DNA from: Actinopolymorpha singaporensis
Lineage (GTDB): Bacteria; Actinomycetota; Actinomycetes; Propionibacteriales; Actinopolymorphaceae
Direction of reading: 5' to 3'
NCBI RefSeq assembly: GCF_900104745.1
Contig: NZ_LT629732.1
Coordinates: forward strand, 372,001-436,000
DNA: 64,000 nucleotides
Shown here: in pieces, positions 44,782 to 53,344 of the stretch
Layout of the letters: each line of letters begins with the position of its first letter
Position numbering within the stretch: position 1 is the stretch's first letter
Translations under genes and position numbers: made by a program
The notes under the pieces: generated by a model
The model's database searches: none
Seen by the model: only the letters and a program-made list of their open reading frames with translations
What the model was told of the DNA's origin: nothing

Positions 44782-45740
44782 CGGGCTACCTCCCGGGCGA
44801 ACGGATCGGACAGGGCGTCGACGAGCCACGCCAGCGGCTCCTTGCCGACCACCACCGGATTGGACAGTACGCCGACCTCGGCGACCTCGATCTCCACGCG
44901 GTCGCCGGCGGCGAGGGTGAACGACATCTCGGGGATGATCCCGGTGCCGGTGGCGAGGAACGCGCCGGCCGGGTGGGCGTCACCGCGGAACAGGTAGTCG
45001 ACCAGCGTCGGCAGGTCGCGGTGCATCCGCGCCGTCGACGTCTCGCCCTTCCAGGCGGTCTGGCCGTCCCGGACCACGGCGAGGCTGATGTCGAGTGAGG
45101 TGGCGTCGGAGATCTCCCAGGCCGGGCGGATGCCGGTCGAGATCGCGCAACTGCCGGCGTAGACCTTGGCCTGCGGCAGATAGAGCGGGTTCTCGCCCTC
45201 GATGGCCCGCGAACTCATGTCGTTGCAGGCGACGTACCCGACGATCTCGCCGTAGGCATTCGCGACGACACCGAGCTCGGGCTCGGGCACGTCCAGCCCG
45301 GAGTCGATGCGGATCGCGACCGGCTCGCCGTCGGTGACGACCCGCCAGGCCGGCGCCTTGAAGAAGAGCTCGGGCCGCTCCGCCTCGTACACCTTCTGGT
45401 AGGCGTCCTTCTGGCTGCTCTCCTCGACCCGGGCGGCCATCGAGCGTTCGTACGTCACGCCGGAGGCCCACACCTCGGTCAGCCCGTCGACCGGCGGGAG
45501 CAGCAGCACCTGGGACTCGTCCAGGCCGTCCGAGCCGCTCCTGCCGTCCGTGCCGACGCTGCCGTCGCTGCCGACCGCACCGGCTCCGGCGCCTTCCAGC
45601 AGGCCGCGCAGCTCCGCGAGGGGCAGCCGGAGCAGCTCGCTGACGCTGCCCACTCCGGCCAGCGGACTCACCCGGCCGGCACGTCGGACTCCTACCCGGA
45701 CCGCACGGTCGCTGCGATCGGCGTATCGGACGATCTCCAC
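44778..45740 (-). CDS. Fumarylacetoacetate hydrolase family protein, probable 2-keto-3-deoxy acid dehydratase
   Basis: 320 aa. The C-terminal two thirds form the FAH barrel: VWASGVTYERS, PELFFKAP, a metal-binding Glu pair in VPEPELG, GYVACNDMSSR and the final GDRVEIEVAEVG. An N-terminal Gly/Ser-rich linker lies at about residues 53-73. FAH-family enzymes cleave or dehydrate 2-keto acids with a divalent metal; with a semialdehyde dehydrogenase they act as 2-keto-3-deoxy-pentonate dehydratases. It is the first gene of the overlapping operon. Hydrolase activity on another substrate remains possible. Confidence 0.85.
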   Translation of the reverse strand: MEIVRYADRSDRAVRVGVRRAGRVSPLAGVGSVSELLRLPLAELRGLLEGAGAGAVGSDGSVGTDGRSGSDGLDESQVLLLPPVDGLTEVWASGVTYERSMAARVEESSQKDAYQKVYEAERPELFFKAPAWRVVTDGEPVAIRIDSGLDVPEPELGVVANAYGEIVGYVACNDMSSRAIEGENPLYLPQAKVYAGSCAISTGIRPAWEISDATSLDISLAVVRDGQTAWKGETSTARMHRDLPTLVDYLFRGDAHPAGAFLATGTGIIPEMSFTLAAGDRVEIEVAEVGVLSNPVVVGKEPLAWLVDALSDPFAREVAR

Positions 45741-45808
45741 GGGACCTCCTCAGCCAGTCAACTGACAGTCATCTGATGTGTGGCAGCCTGCGCCAGTCTT
45801 GCAAAGAA

Positions 45809-46618
45809 TCACCGGAACGTCTCACCCCGGTCCGCCACCGTGACGAGGTGTGCGTCGGGGACGTGCCCCAGCCGGACGGACAACGCGCTCGCCCCCTCCC
45901 GGACCAGACCTGCCAACTCGGCGGCGCGTTCGGGTGACCAGCGGACGGTCGGGACGGAGATGCTCATCGCCGCGACGGTGGCTCCGGTGTGGTCGGAGAC
46001 CGGGGCGGCCACGCAGGCGACCGCCTCGTTCGACTCGCAGTACTCCTGTGCCAGGCCGTCGGTGCGTACCGCGCCGAGGCGGTCGCGCAACTGCCGCGAG
46101 GTGGTGAGACTCCGGCTGGTCAGCCCGGGCAGGCGCCGCCCGGGCGGGAACAGCGTGTCCAGGCTGCGCTGCTCCAGCCGAGCCAGCAGCATCAGCCCGA
46201 CCGCCGTGCAGTGCGCGGGCAGCCGGCGGCCGACCGCGGACACCATCCGGACCGGGTGCGTGCTGTCCACCTTCGCGACGTAGACGACGTCCCGGCCCTC
46301 CAGCACCGCCACGTGCACGGTCTCGTCGCAGGCGGCCGCGACCTCCTCCGCGGCGGCCTGGCCCTCCCTTGCAAGATCGAGGCGTTCGGCGTAGGCGGAA
46401 CCGAGGTGGAACACTCCCACCCCGAGCCGGAAGCGGTGTGGCTGGCCGGGCACCGGGGCGAGGTAGGAACGCTCGACCAGAGTGCCGACGAGCTCGTGCA
46501 CGGTCGTACGAGGAAGACCGAGCCGGCTGTGGATCTCCGGGATCGAAAGCTCCTCGGTCGTCCCGAACAACTCGAGGATGTCCAGCGCGCGGAGAACCGC
46601 GGGCACTGCTCGGCCCAT
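45809..46618 (-). CDS. IclR-family transcriptional regulator
   Basis: 269 aa from ATG 46618, chosen because GGAGG lies ten bases upstream; in-frame ATGs at 46651 and 46672 have none. The N-terminal winged helix (about residues 1-65) contains LSIPEIHSRLGLPRTTVHELVGTL; the C-terminal effector domain includes ETVHVAVLEGRDVVYVAKVDS and RLPAHCTAVGLMLLA. IclR regulators commonly govern sugar-acid and aromatic catabolism. It lies just upstream of the FAH operon on the same strand (68 bp gap) and divergent from the U32-like gene. Confidence 0.92.
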   Translation of the reverse strand: MGRAVPAVLRALDILELFGTTEELSIPEIHSRLGLPRTTVHELVGTLVERSYLAPVPGQPHRFRLGVGVFHLGSAYAERLDLAREGQAAAEEVAAACDETVHVAVLEGRDVVYVAKVDSTHPVRMVSAVGRRLPAHCTAVGLMLLARLEQRSLDTLFPPGRRLPGLTSRSLTTSRQLRDRLGAVRTDGLAQEYCESNEAVACVAAPVSDHTGATVAAMSISVPTVRWSPERAAELAGLVREGASALSVRLGHVPDAHLVTVADRGETFR

Positions 46619-46769
46619 GCCTTCCGCACCTCCACAAGCGGGTTCGGCCATCGCGCGCCGGTGTTCGTCCATCCGAACGCAACTTGACGGCACCGTGACC
46701 AGATCGCAACGATGTCCGAGTATACGGATGTCGTTCGAGATACCGGACAACTTTCTCTAGGGGGACCTC

Positions 46770-47717
46770 GTGGCCGGGACACCAGCGTCGCACCTGTTGG
46801 ACATCCTCGACCTCCCCCGGGGCGACCTCAACGACCTGCCCGCTTCGGCCAAGCGGTTCCCCGACGGCGTCCGCTACCGGGTGGAGATCCCGAGCACCGA
46901 GGGCCCGCGCTGCCTGGCGGCGGCACTGGAGGAGGCCGAACGCCTGGAGGTGCCGGTACGCCGGATCTCCCAGGGCAGCGGGGTGTTCCTGCTCACCGAC
47001 GCCGAACTGGACGAGATGGCCGAGCAGGCCCGTACGGCCGGCGTGGAGGTGAGCCTGTTCGCCCGCCCGTGCGCCGGCTGGGGCACCTCGGCCACCGCGC
47101 GTGCGCAGGCCGGTGGCGGGTTCGCGGCCACCGCGCACGGACAGGACCAGGTGTCGGCGGTGCTGGAGGACGTCCTCCGGGCGGCCGACCACGGCATCCG
47201 CAGCGTGCTGATCTCCGACCTCGGCGTCCTGGCGGCGTTCGGGAAGCTGCGAGCGGCCGGTCACCTGCCCGCAGACATGCAGGCCAAGGTGTCGGTGATG
47301 CTGCCGGTCACCAACGCCGCCACCGCGCGCGTCCTCGAGGATCTCGGCGCGGACACGCTCAACCTGGCAACGGACCTGAGCCTGGCGCAGATCGCCGCGA
47401 TCCGTGCCGTGGTGGACGTGCCGCTGGACGTGTACGTCGAGGCACCGGACAACCTCGGCGGCTACGTCCGGCACCACGAACTCCCTCGCCTGATCGAGGT
47501 GGCCGCACCGGTGTATGTCAAGTTCGGCTTGCGCAACGCCCCGGACGTCTACCCCGCCGGCACCCACCTCGAGGCCACCACGGTCGCGCTGACCCGTGAA
47601 CGCGTGCGGCGTGCCCGGCTCGGGATGGACCTCCTGGCCCGCCACGGCGCGGCGGAGGCCACCTCGGAGCGCAACGCCGCGGGCCTCGCGGTCCCGGTCA
47701 AGTCCACGACCGCCTGA
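46770..47717 (+). CDS. U32-peptidase-like TIM-barrel protein
   Basis: 315 aa from GTG 46770 (AGGGGGA upstream). It reads as a TIM barrel: repeating strand-helix pattern, TAGVEVSLFARPCAGWG, SVLISDLGVLAAF, ADTLNLATDLSLAQIAAIR, PLDVYVEAPDNLGGYVRHHELPRLI and PVYVKFGLRNAP. The layout resembles U32-family proteins, but the Cys cluster of classical U32 members is absent. Divergent from iclR, in a sugar-acid island, it may be a metabolic enzyme rather than a peptidase. Function uncertain. Confidence 0.6.
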   Translation: MAGTPASHLLDILDLPRGDLNDLPASAKRFPDGVRYRVEIPSTEGPRCLAAALEEAERLEVPVRRISQGSGVFLLTDAELDEMAEQARTAGVEVSLFARPCAGWGTSATARAQAGGGFAATAHGQDQVSAVLEDVLRAADHGIRSVLISDLGVLAAFGKLRAAGHLPADMQAKVSVMLPVTNAATARVLEDLGADTLNLATDLSLAQIAAIRAVVDVPLDVYVEAPDNLGGYVRHHELPRLIEVAAPVYVKFGLRNAPDVYPAGTHLEATTVALTRERVRRARLGMDLLARHGAAEATSERNAAGLAVPVKSTTA

Positions 47718-47831
47718 TCGGAGCTTGCCGGCCCGGGTCCGGCCGCAGCCGACGCGGCGCCAGGCCGGGTCACCGTGGCGGTGCTCGCCGAGGACGTGCG
47801 AGCCGGCCGACAGCGAGGACGGACCGGCCGG

Positions 47832-48713
47832 TCAGCTCTTGATGCCCGTCAGCGTGACACCCTCGATGAAGTAGCGCTGGAGTACGAAGAACAACGCGAT
47901 GATCGGCGCGATCACCGCCGCCGAGGCGGCCATGAGGTAGCCCCACTGCGCGGTGTAGACGCTCTGGAACGACGCAAGTCCCAGTGCCAGGGTGTACTTG
48001 CTCTCGTCGCTGAGATAGAGCAACGGCCCCAGGAAGTCGTTCCAGACACCGATGAAGGTGAAGATCGTCACCACCACCAGCGCCGGCTTGGACAGCGGCA
48101 TGATGATCATCGCGAACACCTTCCACGGTGACGCGCCGTCGATGTAGGCCGCCTCGTCGAGTTCGAACGGGATGGTCAGGAAGAACTGCCGCAGCAGGAA
48201 GACGTTGAACACCCCGCCCCCGGCACCGGCGAACCACGCGGGCACCGTCAGCGGCAGGAAGGTGTCCAGTGCACCCAGCGAGCGCCACATCACGAACGTC
48301 GGGATGAGCGTCACCGCGTACGGCAGCATCACACTGCTGAGCAGCAGGGCGAACACCACGTTGCGCCCCCGCCAGCGCAGCCGGGCGAAGCTGAACGCCG
48401 CGACGGAGCACGTGAGCACCGTTCCCGTGACGGCGAACAACTCGATCAGCATCGTGTTGAGGAAGTACCTCAGGAACGGCTGCGCGGTCAGGGCTCCGCT
48501 GAAGTTGGCCCACTCGAACGGCCTCGGGATCCACTCCGGCGGCGCGATGAAGATCTGGTCGTCCCCCATCAACGCGCTGCGGACCAGCCACACGAACGGC
48601 AGCATCGTCGGTACCGCACCGAGCACCAGGACGACGTAGAGCACCAGCCGACCGGGCCGCAACCGCCTCGCACGCGCGCCGCTCACTCCGGCCGTCCCGG
48701 CCAACCCGCTCAT
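47832..48713 (-). CDS. ABC sugar importer permease (MalG type)
   Basis: 293 aa, six transmembrane segments. The EAA loop reads DEAAYIDGASPWKVFAMIIMPLSKPAL, which contacts the ATPase subunit. Typical MalG-like C-terminus VTLTGIKS. It is the last gene of a GH127, binding protein, permease, permease operon; its ATG overlaps the stop of the preceding permease by 4 bp. No ATPase gene is present, so a shared multi-substrate ATPase (MsiK type) is expected. Confidence 0.95.
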   Translation of the reverse strand: MSGLAGTAGVSGARARRLRPGRLVLYVVLVLGAVPTMLPFVWLVRSALMGDDQIFIAPPEWIPRPFEWANFSGALTAQPFLRYFLNTMLIELFAVTGTVLTCSVAAFSFARLRWRGRNVVFALLLSSVMLPYAVTLIPTFVMWRSLGALDTFLPLTVPAWFAGAGGGVFNVFLLRQFFLTIPFELDEAAYIDGASPWKVFAMIIMPLSKPALVVVTIFTFIGVWNDFLGPLLYLSDESKYTLALGLASFQSVYTAQWGYLMAASAAVIAPIIALFFVLQRYFIEGVTLTGIKS

Positions 48714-49666
48714 CGCGCACCTGCCATCTCGTAGTAGACCCACCGGCGGGCGTTCCGGAACAGGAAGAACGTGATCACCATGATCACCATGAAGAGCACC
48801 CAGGCGAGTGCGCTCGCGTACCCCATCTGGCTCTCGGTGAAGGCGGTCCGCCACAGGTAGTAGATGTAGAACAGCGTCGCGTTGTTCGGCCCGCCCTGCG
48901 TCATGACGTATGCCTGGTTGAACACCTGGAAGGTGCCGATCACACCGGTGACCAGGTTGTAGAAGATGGTCGGCGTCATCATCGGCAGTGTCACGTGCCG
49001 GAACCGCTGCCACACCCCGCCCCCGTCGATGGACACCGCCTCGTACAGATGCCGCGGCACCCCCTGCAGCCCGGCGAGGAAGATCACCATCGCGTTGCCG
49101 AATCCCCAGGTGCTCATGATGACCAGCGACGGCACAGCGGCGCGCTCGCTGTAGATCCACTGTGACGTGGGCAGCCCGCCCTCGCGCAGCAGGGAGTTGA
49201 GCAGCCCGAAGTCGGGGTTGAAGATCCAGATCCACAACACCGCGCTGGCCACGGCAGGAACCAGGGTGGGCAGGTAGTAGATCGTGCGCCACAGGGCGAG
49301 CCCGCGCACCTTCTGGTTGAGCAGCAGCGCGACCACGAACCCGATCACCAGCGCGAGTGGTACCGCTCCCAGGGTGTAGTACGTGGTGACGCTCAGGGAC
49401 TTCCAGAACAGCTCGTCGCCACCGAGCGTGCGGTAGTTGTCCAGCCCGACGAACGACGGACTGCCACCGATCGTCCAGTCGGTCAGGCTGAAGAAGAACG
49501 ACGCGATCATCGGCCCGATGGTGAAGATCGCGAAGCCGAGAATCGCCGGCAGCGCCATCAGGACACCCCAGCGACGCTCCAGCCGGCCCTGCCCCGAAAG
49601 GCGGGCCGGCCCACGTGAGCGCACCTGACCGGGCCGGGACGCCGGTACGGTGGGAGCTACGGTCAT
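48710..49666 (-). CDS. ABC sugar importer permease (MalF type)
   Basis: 318 aa with a basic N-terminal tail and six transmembrane segments. The EAA loop is YEAVSIDGGGVWQRFRHVTLPMM. WTIGGSPSFVGLDNY before the second helix is standard for carbohydrate-uptake (CUT1) permeases. It pairs with the MalG-type gene; a 22-bp gap separates it from the upstream binding-protein gene. Confidence 0.95.
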   Translation of the reverse strand: MTVAPTVPASRPGQVRSRGPARLSGQGRLERRWGVLMALPAILGFAIFTIGPMIASFFFSLTDWTIGGSPSFVGLDNYRTLGGDELFWKSLSVTTYYTLGAVPLALVIGFVVALLLNQKVRGLALWRTIYYLPTLVPAVASAVLWIWIFNPDFGLLNSLLREGGLPTSQWIYSERAAVPSLVIMSTWGFGNAMVIFLAGLQGVPRHLYEAVSIDGGGVWQRFRHVTLPMMTPTIFYNLVTGVIGTFQVFNQAYVMTQGGPNNATLFYIYYLWRTAFTESQMGYASALAWVLFMVIMVITFFLFRNARRWVYYEMAGAR

Positions 49667-49688
49667 GCGAACGCCTTTCTGCCGCCGG

Positions 49689-51089
49689 TCACGGCGTCTG
49701 GCTCGGGTACCAGCCCTGCAACAACCTGTCGATCTTGGGAACGAGCGCCGTCAACACTTCCTTGGCAGGCTGCTTCCCGGTCTCGATCCGCTGCAACGCC
49801 GGTGTCAGCACCTCGCTGATGTTGTCCATGTTCTTCAGCCGCTGGCCGAACGCCGTCTGCGCGTGGTTCAGCGTGTAGTCGACGACCGCGGTGCGGTACT
49901 CCGGTGGGTGCGAGTCGTTCTTGATCCAGGAGTCGATCGCCCGCGGGTCGGTGTAGTACTTCTTCTCCAACGGCATCCACAGGCCGTTCTTGAACAGGTC
50001 GACGTACCTCGGGTCGTTGTGGAACATGAACAGCTCCACGGCCTCCTCGGGGTACTTCGAGCCGGAGAACACCACCGACGCGCCACCGAGCTGGGTGGTG
50101 GCCGGCTCGCCGTACCTCGGCAGCACCCCGATGCCGAAGTCGACCTTGCTCTGGGCCATGTCCAGCAGCACCCACTGGCCGTCCACCGCCATCGCGATCC
50201 GCTTGGTCTGCAACTGCACGTTGGTGGCCGGCGCGTTGTTGCCGAGCTGCACGGGAGTGGGCGCGACGTGGTGTTTGTACATCAGGTCCTGGAGGTTCTG
50301 GAACACCTCCACCGCCTTCGGCTGGTCCAGCAGGCACTTGCGGCCGGACTCGTCCACGAACGCCGCGCCGTTGCTGCGGAGGAAGGACTCCCATGTGGTG
50401 CTGGACTGCACGCTCACCGAGGCGCCGAACTGCCGGATCCGCTTGGGGTCGAAGCCGGACTCGTCGGGGCGCTTGCCGTTCTGGTCGCGGGTGAGCTTGT
50501 AGGCGGCCTGGACGAACTCGTCCCACGACCAGGCCTTGCCGGCCTCGGCGGGCGGCGGCTCGACCCCCGCGTCCTTCATGACCGCCCGGTTGTACCAGAG
50601 CAGCATGACCTCGTTGGCAGTCTGGGTGCCGAACGTCTTGTCCTTGCCGTACCAGAAGTAGGTGCCGGGCAGCCGGTCCGCGAGCGCGGGGTACTTCTTG
50701 AAGTACTTCGCGAGGTTGACCAGCTTGCCCTGCTCGGCCAGGCGGTAGCCCATCGAGCCGCCCATGTACGCCACGTCGGGAGCGCGCTTGCTGGCCACCA
50801 GCGTGTTGACCTTGGTGTCGTACTCGTTCGGGGTGTAGACGGGCTTGACCGACACCCCGTCGTACTTGTCCTCGAACTGCTTGAGCATGGCGTTGATCGC
50901 CTTCTGCTCGAACGACGAACCCCAGTACATGAACTGCAGTTGCGCCTTGTCGCCGCCGCCTCCGCCGCTGTCGCCTCCGCAGCCGGCCAGCGCCGGGAGC
51001 GCCGCGGCACCGGCCGCCAGGCCGCCCGCGCGCAGCAGGTCCCGCCGGCTCCAGCGCGGGCGTCCGGGCACGATGGGTCGGGTGTTCAT
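49689..51089 (-). CDS. Extracellular sugar-binding lipoprotein (CUT1)
   Basis: 466 aa. The signal contains RRDLLRAGG, a twin-arginine, followed by a hydrophobic run and LAGCGG, a lipobox whose Cys would be lipidated near residue 37. The mature part is a family-1 solute-binding protein (QLQFMYWG, WYNRAVMKDAG, MAVDGQWVL). Its start overlaps the GH127 stop by 4 bp. Context suggests arabinose-containing oligosaccharides as ligand. Confidence 0.93.
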   Translation of the reverse strand: MNTRPIVPGRPRWSRRDLLRAGGLAAGAAALPALAGCGGDSGGGGGDKAQLQFMYWGSSFEQKAINAMLKQFEDKYDGVSVKPVYTPNEYDTKVNTLVASKRAPDVAYMGGSMGYRLAEQGKLVNLAKYFKKYPALADRLPGTYFWYGKDKTFGTQTANEVMLLWYNRAVMKDAGVEPPPAEAGKAWSWDEFVQAAYKLTRDQNGKRPDESGFDPKRIRQFGASVSVQSSTTWESFLRSNGAAFVDESGRKCLLDQPKAVEVFQNLQDLMYKHHVAPTPVQLGNNAPATNVQLQTKRIAMAVDGQWVLLDMAQSKVDFGIGVLPRYGEPATTQLGGASVVFSGSKYPEEAVELFMFHNDPRYVDLFKNGLWMPLEKKYYTDPRAIDSWIKNDSHPPEYRTAVVDYTLNHAQTAFGQRLKNMDNISEVLTPALQRIETGKQPAKEVLTALVPKIDRLLQGWYPSQTP

Positions 51090-53065
51090 GATGCTTCTCC
51101 TGAGGTGACGTGCTGGGTGGCGGGCTGGGTGACCGGCAGCCAGACCCGCATCGCGCCGCCGTCGCGGTTGTCCCACTGGAAGTAGGGCACCGCGGTCGCG
51201 GTCACCGCGCGGCTGGTCACCGCCTCGGCAGTCGGCTGTGACGAGTACGGAAAGCCGTTCCTGGGCTGGGACTGCGCGGTCGCGTCCATGGCGAGGAGGA
51301 CCGTGCGGCCGATGCCGGCAAGGTCGGCCTGCGGTACGACCCGGATGCCCGCGTCGGATGCGAGCGTGAGGTCCTCCACGTCGACGCCCCCGGACTGGTC
51401 GGCCTGTTCGAAGCAGTAGACGAGCGGGCCGCGCTCGACCGCGACGCACCCGCGTACCGCGTCGATCCGCTGGTGCGGAAAGACCAGGCGGGGCGTGAGG
51501 TCCAGCGTGATCGTCACCGTGTCACCCGGCGTCCAGGCCCGGCGTACGACGACGTAGCCGCGCTCGTCCGGGGTCGCGTCGGCAGGCTCGCAGTTCACAC
51601 TGATCCCCACGGACGGGCTCCACGCCGGCACCCGCAGCGCGAGCGACCACTCACCCTCGGGCGCGGCGTCGACGGTGAACGCGACCTCTCCCTCCCAGGG
51701 GTACTCGGTCCGCACCGACAGAGCCACCTCGCCCACGGGCAGGTCCGCCCGGATCGTGCCCGGGACGTACTGGTGGACGCTCAGCCCGTCGTCGTTCGTC
51801 GTGGCGACGTAGTGGCTGAGCGAGGACACCAGCCGCATGATGTTCGGCGGGCAGCAGGCACAGCTGAACCACTCGTGCCGGCGCCCCGGGTCGTCGCCCT
51901 CGGTGTGGTCGTACCTGCGCTGCAGGGGGTTCACGTAGAAGAATCTCGTGCCGTCCGTCGACGTCGACGCCGCGAACGCGTTGTACAGCGTGCGTTCGAG
52001 GAGGTCGGCGTACCGGCCCTCCCCCGTCGCCAGCAGCAGCCGCCAGTTCCAGTGCACGCTCGCGATCGCGGCACAGGTCTCGTTGTACGACCGGTCCGGT
52101 GGCAACTCGTAGCGGTCCCCGAACGCCTCGTGGGAGTGCCGCGAGCCGACCCCGCCGGTGAGCTGGGTCTTGGTCGCCACCATGTCCTCCCACCGGCGTA
52201 CGGAGGAGGCGAGCAGCGACTCGTCGCCGGTCTCGAGGTACAGATCCACGATGCCGGCTTCGAGGTAGAGCGCGCGGACGGCGTGGCCCACCTCGGTGTC
52301 GGCCTCGCGGACCGGAAGGTGGTCCTGGAAGTAGCGCTGGCCCATGCCGCTGCCGGCGATGTGGCCCTTGCCGCGCTCGTCCACGAGGTGCAGCGAGAGG
52401 TCCAGATAGGACTGCTCGCCGGTGAGGCGGTACAGCTCCACCAGCGCTGTCTCGATCTCCGGGTGGCCGTCGATGCCGGGGTTGCCGCCGTGCAGGAACA
52501 CCTCGACGAGATGGTCGGCGAAGCGACGTGCCACCGCGAGAAGCTCGGGCTCGCCACCCACCCGGGCAGCGGCCACCGCGGCCTGGACGAGGTGGCCCGC
52601 GCAGTACATCTCGTGACTGTGCTCGAGTTCGGCGTACTGACGCTCGGGCTTGACCACCTGGTAGTAGGAGTTGAGGTAACCGTCCTCGCGCTGGGCCCTG
52701 GTGAGCAGTTCCGCGGCCCGGCGGAGGAAGTCGTGCAGCTCGCCGGCGTCCTCCCGGCCGGCCTCCCAGGCGACCGCCTCCAGCTGCTTGTAGAGGTCGG
52801 AGTCCATGAACCTCGGGCCGCGGAACTCTCCGGACACCTCACCGGCGGCCAGCCGGAGGTTGTGCAGGTTGCCGGCCTCCTCCAGCTGCTTGATGCCCAG
52901 CGGAATGCTGACCGCGCGGTTGGTCTCCTGCCACCGGCCGAGCGGGCCGCCGTCGATGCGGACGTCACGCAGCCGCAGCGGGCGGTGCACTGCCCGGCCG
53001 TTCGGCGTCGGCTCGACCGGGCCGCCCGCCGCTGCGTCGACTGGTCGGTTCGCCGTGGTGCTCAT
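51086..53065 (-). CDS. Beta-L-arabinofuranosidase, GH127
   Basis: 659 aa, no signal peptide, so cytoplasmic. The (alpha/alpha)6 barrel carries the Zn-thiolate site of GH127: Glu and Cys in SYNETCA (about residues 329-331) and the Cys cluster in FSCACCPPN (about 400-406), where one Cys is the nucleophile. The N-terminal segment RFMDSDLYKQLEA is typical. It releases beta-linked L-arabinofuranose, for example from arabinan side chains or hydroxyproline glycans. First gene of the operon with the ABC importer; the leader holds two palindromes. Confidence 0.93.
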   Translation of the reverse strand: MSTTANRPVDAAAGGPVEPTPNGRAVHRPLRLRDVRIDGGPLGRWQETNRAVSIPLGIKQLEEAGNLHNLRLAAGEVSGEFRGPRFMDSDLYKQLEAVAWEAGREDAGELHDFLRRAAELLTRAQREDGYLNSYYQVVKPERQYAELEHSHEMYCAGHLVQAAVAAARVGGEPELLAVARRFADHLVEVFLHGGNPGIDGHPEIETALVELYRLTGEQSYLDLSLHLVDERGKGHIAGSGMGQRYFQDHLPVREADTEVGHAVRALYLEAGIVDLYLETGDESLLASSVRRWEDMVATKTQLTGGVGSRHSHEAFGDRYELPPDRSYNETCAAIASVHWNWRLLLATGEGRYADLLERTLYNAFAASTSTDGTRFFYVNPLQRRYDHTEGDDPGRRHEWFSCACCPPNIMRLVSSLSHYVATTNDDGLSVHQYVPGTIRADLPVGEVALSVRTEYPWEGEVAFTVDAAPEGEWSLALRVPAWSPSVGISVNCEPADATPDERGYVVVRRAWTPGDTVTITLDLTPRLVFPHQRIDAVRGCVAVERGPLVYCFEQADQSGGVDVEDLTLASDAGIRVVPQADLAGIGRTVLLAMDATAQSQPRNGFPYSSQPTAEAVTSRAVTATAVPYFQWDNRDGGAMRVWLPVTQPATQHVTSGEAS

Positions 53066-53125
53066 GGGCCTCCTTCGTGGGTACGCCCGGCCGGCGCCGC
53101 GGCGCGGGCCGGAGCGCGGGCGGAA

Positions 53126-53155
53126 CGAGGTGATGCGGAGCGAGGTGATGCGGAG
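53126..53155. repeat. 15-bp direct repeat in the GH127 leader
   Basis: GAGGTGATGCGGAGC at 53126 and, one base different, at 53141, followed by a partial third copy. It lies 60-90 bp upstream of the GH127 start. Confidence 0.9.
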
Positions 53156-53161
53156 TGAGGT

Positions 53162-53206
53162 CGCTTCGAAGCGGAGCGGAGAACCGTAAGGAATAGGTTT
53201 TCCTTA
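53162..53206. promoter_or_regulatory. Two palindromes between GH127 and lacI
   Basis: CGCTTCGAAGCG (53162-53173) is a perfect 12-bp palindrome with a central CG, as in many LacI-family operators. TAAGGAA-N6-TTCCTTA (53187-53206) is a second perfect dyad. Both lie in the 279-bp divergent region between GH127 and the LacI gene and are candidate operators. Confidence 0.55.
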
Positions 53207-53344
53207 TGGCGCCACAAGGTAGGACTGATCATCGAGCAGGGTCAAGACCCGTTGCCGGGTTCAGTCTTGTTTCCCACGTAATCTTTCCCGGGCAGCCCGT
53301 ACACTGCGCACGTCCCGACGCCGGCCGGACCGGAGGAAACCACG

